Assembly (NCBI GenBank): GCA_027001895.1
Contig: JALTLP010000081.1
Location: 1 to 6,899, forward strand
Length of the DNA stretch: 6,899 nucleotides
Origin: Chromatiales bacterium
Lineage (GTDB): Bacteria; Pseudomonadota; Gammaproteobacteria; UBA6429; Thiohalophilaceae
Direction of reading: 5' to 3'
The translations under genes were made by a program, and so were the position numbers. Under the pieces are notes generated by a model. That model did no database searches and was not told the DNA's origin. It was given only the letters and a program-made list of their open reading frames with translations. Of the stretch, positions 4,430 through 6,899 are shown in pieces. How positions within the stretch are numbered: position 1 is the stretch's first letter; each line of letters begins with the position of its first letter.

Positions 4430-6899
4430 ATGATTAAAGTAAAGCGCAATTCAACAGAGTATTTTGTCATTTTTATTTTACCGCTATGGTTGCTGTTATT
4501 TTGCTATGCAATAGCAGAGCCTTTGGCTGAAAATAAAAATATTATAGAAAGCCTGACTGATAATGCGGGAGAGCTTGAGCTTGATCCGGATATTGAAAAG
4601 TATTTCTCGCTTGCAATTAATATCGAACTGAAAAACTACCGGGTAAGACGAGAAATTCAGAAAAAGGTTATCCAACCGCTTAAAAAAATAGCTGCCGAGT
4701 ATGTTAAATACGAAGAATACAAAACGGCAGAAGAAATATATTTACGGCTGATAGATATAACGCAACGTGTGTATGGTGAAGGAAATCGGCATACTGAATA
4801 TTTTATGTCAAAACTTGCATGGCTTTATTTGCAATCCAGAAACTTTGCCCGGCGTGCGTTGGTGTTGGAAGCTATTTTAAACCTTAAAAAGCAACGAGTG
4901 GGTGACAGTCATATGTCGCTTGTTAAGGATATTAAGCAATTAGCCTACACCTACCGTCAAATGGGGGATTATTCAAAGTCAGTTACCACATATAAGGATA
5001 TTCTTAAAATATATGCAGATAATGAATACAATGAAAAAGATAATTTCAGGCTTTTCTCATCAATACTTTATGATCTGGCATCAGTTTATATAGAGCTGGG
5101 GGACTATGCTCAGGCTGAACCTTATTTCCGACGTTCATTGCCACCTTTGGGTGGTTCATTTAAAAATATTAACCAGTTAAACATGGTGCGGCTTAATTCG
5201 TACCTGTTTGCTCTGCAATTTACCGGCAAGTATAAAGAAGCAGAAACGCTTTATCTTAAAATGCTGAAAAATCTTAAAGCTACATCTCGGGGGGAGAGCA
5301 TGTTGTCTGCTATTCCGTTACTTGGGCTGGGTGGGATGTATCATCAACTGGGAGCCTACAGCAAGGCGTTAAAGGCAAAAAAACAAGCATTAAGCTTGCT
5401 AACAAAAATGGCGGGGGCAACAAGCGCGGCTACTGCTTTTGCGATGAACAGTCTGGCCGAAACTTATATTGTAACTGGCCAGTATAAAAAAGCACAAAAG
5501 CTGTTAAAAGACAGTTTTCTATTATTGAATACTTTCCAGATGAATATTCCGGTTGAACTGCGTGTAGATAAAAACCTGGCGAAAATAAATCTTGGCTTAA
5601 CCTATCTGGAACTCAAGCAGTTTAAAAAGGCTGAACAGATATACCGGCAAGTGCTTGCCGATAATATAAAAAAATACCCGGCCTATCACCCGATTATTGG
5701 CTACACAAAAATTCGTCTTGCCGAGGTGCTGCTTAAGCAAGGCAAATATCAGCCGGCGGCAAATAATGCATTTGATGCATTAACCATAGCCAATACTAAA
5801 AGCTCACCTTATATGTTGATACGAAGTTATTCATTGCTGGCAAAAATTCGCTATAAACAAAAGCGAGTTGCAGAGGCTGTGTTTTATGGTAAGCAGGCTG
5901 TTAACACCATGCAATCTGTTCGTGGTGCGCTGGTTAATACCGAAAAGTCATTACAAAAAGCATTTATTACAAGCCAACAGGAAAATTATGAAGTGCTTGC
6001 TGGCTGGTTAATCGATGCCGGGCGACTTACCGAAGCAGAGCAGGTTCTTGCTATGTTAAAAGAAGACGAATTCTTTAACTTTATTCGTCGTGCCAGCAGC
6101 GCCGATCCACGCTTGACTTATTCACTGTTAAACAAACTGGAGCAGGCTCAGTTTAATAAGTTAAAGCTTATAAGCAAGCATAAGATAAAAATTGATAAGC
6201 AACTTACTGAGGTTAAACGTATTCCTATCCGTTTTAGAACTGAGCAACATAAGAAGAAATTAAAGTTATTAAAAGCACAGGTTATACAGGTTCAGGCAGA
6301 GTTTAAAAAAGTATTGCATGACATTAATATTGCTTTTAGCAATAACAGCAAGCAGGCGGGGCTATCTTTTGTACCTGTAAATGTCAAGAAAAAATCATTC
6401 TTTGAAAATGCAGGTAAAAATGTTGCGATTGTTTATTTTATCCAGCTGGATAATAGCTTAAGAATAATTGTACGCACGAGTAAGGGCGAGTTTTCTGAAA
6501 AAATGCCGATTTCTCGCCAGCAACTACGCCAGACTGTGTGGACACTTAAGAGGCAAATTAGTCGGCCTGACAAAGATTATCATGCTGTTTCAAAAAAAAT
6601 ATACCAATGGTTGATTTCGCCTGTTGAACAGCGCTTAAAACAACAGGCGATTGATACGTTGCTGGTTTATAAAAAAGGCAGCTTGCGTTATATCCCCCTG
6701 TCAGTTTTACATGATGGCAAGCAGTTTCTTGTTGAGAAGTATGCGATAAGTCAGTATTCCGCATCGTTGCGTGCTGTAAAAAATACAAAGTCGGCATGGA
6801 CGATAGCCGGGCTGGGAGTAAGCAAACAACTGGGTAAGTTTGCCCCGCTGCCTATGGTGCCCTTTGAGCTGGATAATATAATAAAACAAAATCCGCAAG
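4430..6899 (+). CDS. Exported TPR-CHAT protein, caspase-like peptidase (3' end missing)
   Basis: The frame is open from the ATG at 4430 to the right edge: 823 codons without a stop. The N-terminus is a signal peptide: a basic start (MIKVKRNSTE), a hydrophobic core at 11-27 and a probable cleavage after AIA (residue 29). Cys25 is in LLFC, which is not a lipobox. Residues about 86-495 are helical TPR repeats of the long kinesin-light-chain type, for example LAYTYRQMGDYSKSVTTYKD, LASVYIELGDYAQAEPYFRR, and TYLELKQFKKAEQIYRQVL. The pre-CHAT segment GRLTEAEQVLAMLKEDEFF (531-549) and a charged helical stretch (565-632) follow. The CHAT domain starts near 640 and includes LLVYKKGSLRYIPLSVLHDG (744-763) and PLPMVPFELDNI (807-818). 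The catalytic His and Cys of CHAT peptidases lie further on, beyond the window, so activity cannot be judged. It is the third gene of the sigma/membrane-protein run; AUA codons are frequent (about 23). TPRs probably bind a partner or signal in the periplasm. Confidence 0.92.
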   Translation, partial: MIKVKRNSTEYFVIFILPLWLLLFCYAIAEPLAENKNIIESLTDNAGELELDPDIEKYFSLAINIELKNYRVRREIQKKVIQPLKKIAAEYVKYEEYKTAEEIYLRLIDITQRVYGEGNRHTEYFMSKLAWLYLQSRNFARRALVLEAILNLKKQRVGDSHMSLVKDIKQLAYTYRQMGDYSKSVTTYKDILKIYADNEYNEKDNFRLFSSILYDLASVYIELGDYAQAEPYFRRSLPPLGGSFKNINQLNMVRLNSYLFALQFTGKYKEAETLYLKMLKNLKATSRGESMLSAIPLLGLGGMYHQLGAYSKALKAKKQALSLLTKMAGATSAATAFAMNSLAETYIVTGQYKKAQKLLKDSFLLLNTFQMNIPVELRVDKNLAKINLGLTYLELKQFKKAEQIYRQVLADNIKKYPAYHPIIGYTKIRLAEVLLKQGKYQPAANNAFDALTIANTKSSPYMLIRSYSLLAKIRYKQKRVAEAVFYGKQAVNTMQSVRGALVNTEKSLQKAFITSQQENYEVLAGWLIDAGRLTEAEQVLAMLKEDEFFNFIRRASSADPRLTYSLLNKLEQAQFNKLKLISKHKIKIDKQLTEVKRIPIRFRTEQHKKKLKLLKAQVIQVQAEFKKVLHDINIAFSNNSKQAGLSFVPVNVKKKSFFENAGKNVAIVYFIQLDNSLRIIVRTSKGEFSEKMPISRQQLRQTVWTLKRQISRPDKDYHAVSKKIYQWLISPVEQRLKQQAIDTLLVYKKGSLRYIPLSVLHDGKQFLVEKYAISQYSASLRAVKNTKSAWTIAGLGVSKQLGKFAPLPMVPFELDNIIKQNPQ

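Noticed and set aside
4501..4508. Lipoprotein signal in the CHAT protein (Cys25)
   Set aside because: The residues before the Cys are LLF, not the small residues of a lipobox; cleavage after AIA (residue 29) fits a standard signal peptide better.
6558..6898. Minus-strand frames at the right edge
   Set aside because: They are antisense to the CHAT domain, which is clearly coding on the plus strand up to the edge.
4430..6899. CRISPR-associated TPR-CHAT (Csx29) assignment
   Set aside because: No CRISPR repeats or cas-like genes are visible and the protein has an export signal, whereas Csx29 works in the cytoplasm with the RNA-guided complex.

Overview
The window looks like a chromosomal segment of a moderately AT-rich gammaproteobacterium. 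The basis is the strongly conserved proteobacterial AccA and TilS proteins and their accA-tilS order, which is common in that class. The genus cannot be named from the sequence.

Layout: the left edge (1-44, minus strand) holds only the first 14 codons of a divergent gene with a very good ribosome binding site. A 227-nt intergenic region follows. It carries a 12-bp palindrome and two overlapping -10 boxes (TATAAT twice, 8 bp apart) that probably drive the rightward genes. accA (272-1237) and tilS (1237-2607) overlap by one base (TAATG). After only 16 nt comes a gene for a divergent sigma-70-like factor (2624-3433). A 71-nt gap leads to a single-pass membrane protein (3505-4410) whose cytoplasmic head resembles an anti-sigma domain that has lost part of its zinc site. 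After 19 nt comes a long gene (4430 to beyond the right edge) for an exported TPR protein with a C-terminal CHAT (caspase-like) domain. The window ends inside the CHAT domain, before the expected catalytic His and Cys.

The first two genes are housekeeping: AccA commits acetyl-CoA to fatty acid synthesis, and TilS makes the lysidine that lets tRNA-Ile2 read AUA. The last three look like an accessory signalling cassette placed behind them: a sigma factor, a candidate membrane-bound anti-sigma factor, and a putative caspase-like protease on the outer side of the membrane. The working hypothesis is that the TPR-CHAT protein senses something in the periplasm and controls release of the sigma factor, directly or by cleaving the membrane protein. 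This resembles in logic the TPR-CHAT/Csx30/sigma module of type III-E CRISPR, but there is no CRISPR here and the CHAT protein carries an export signal. The function is inferred from domains and gene order only.
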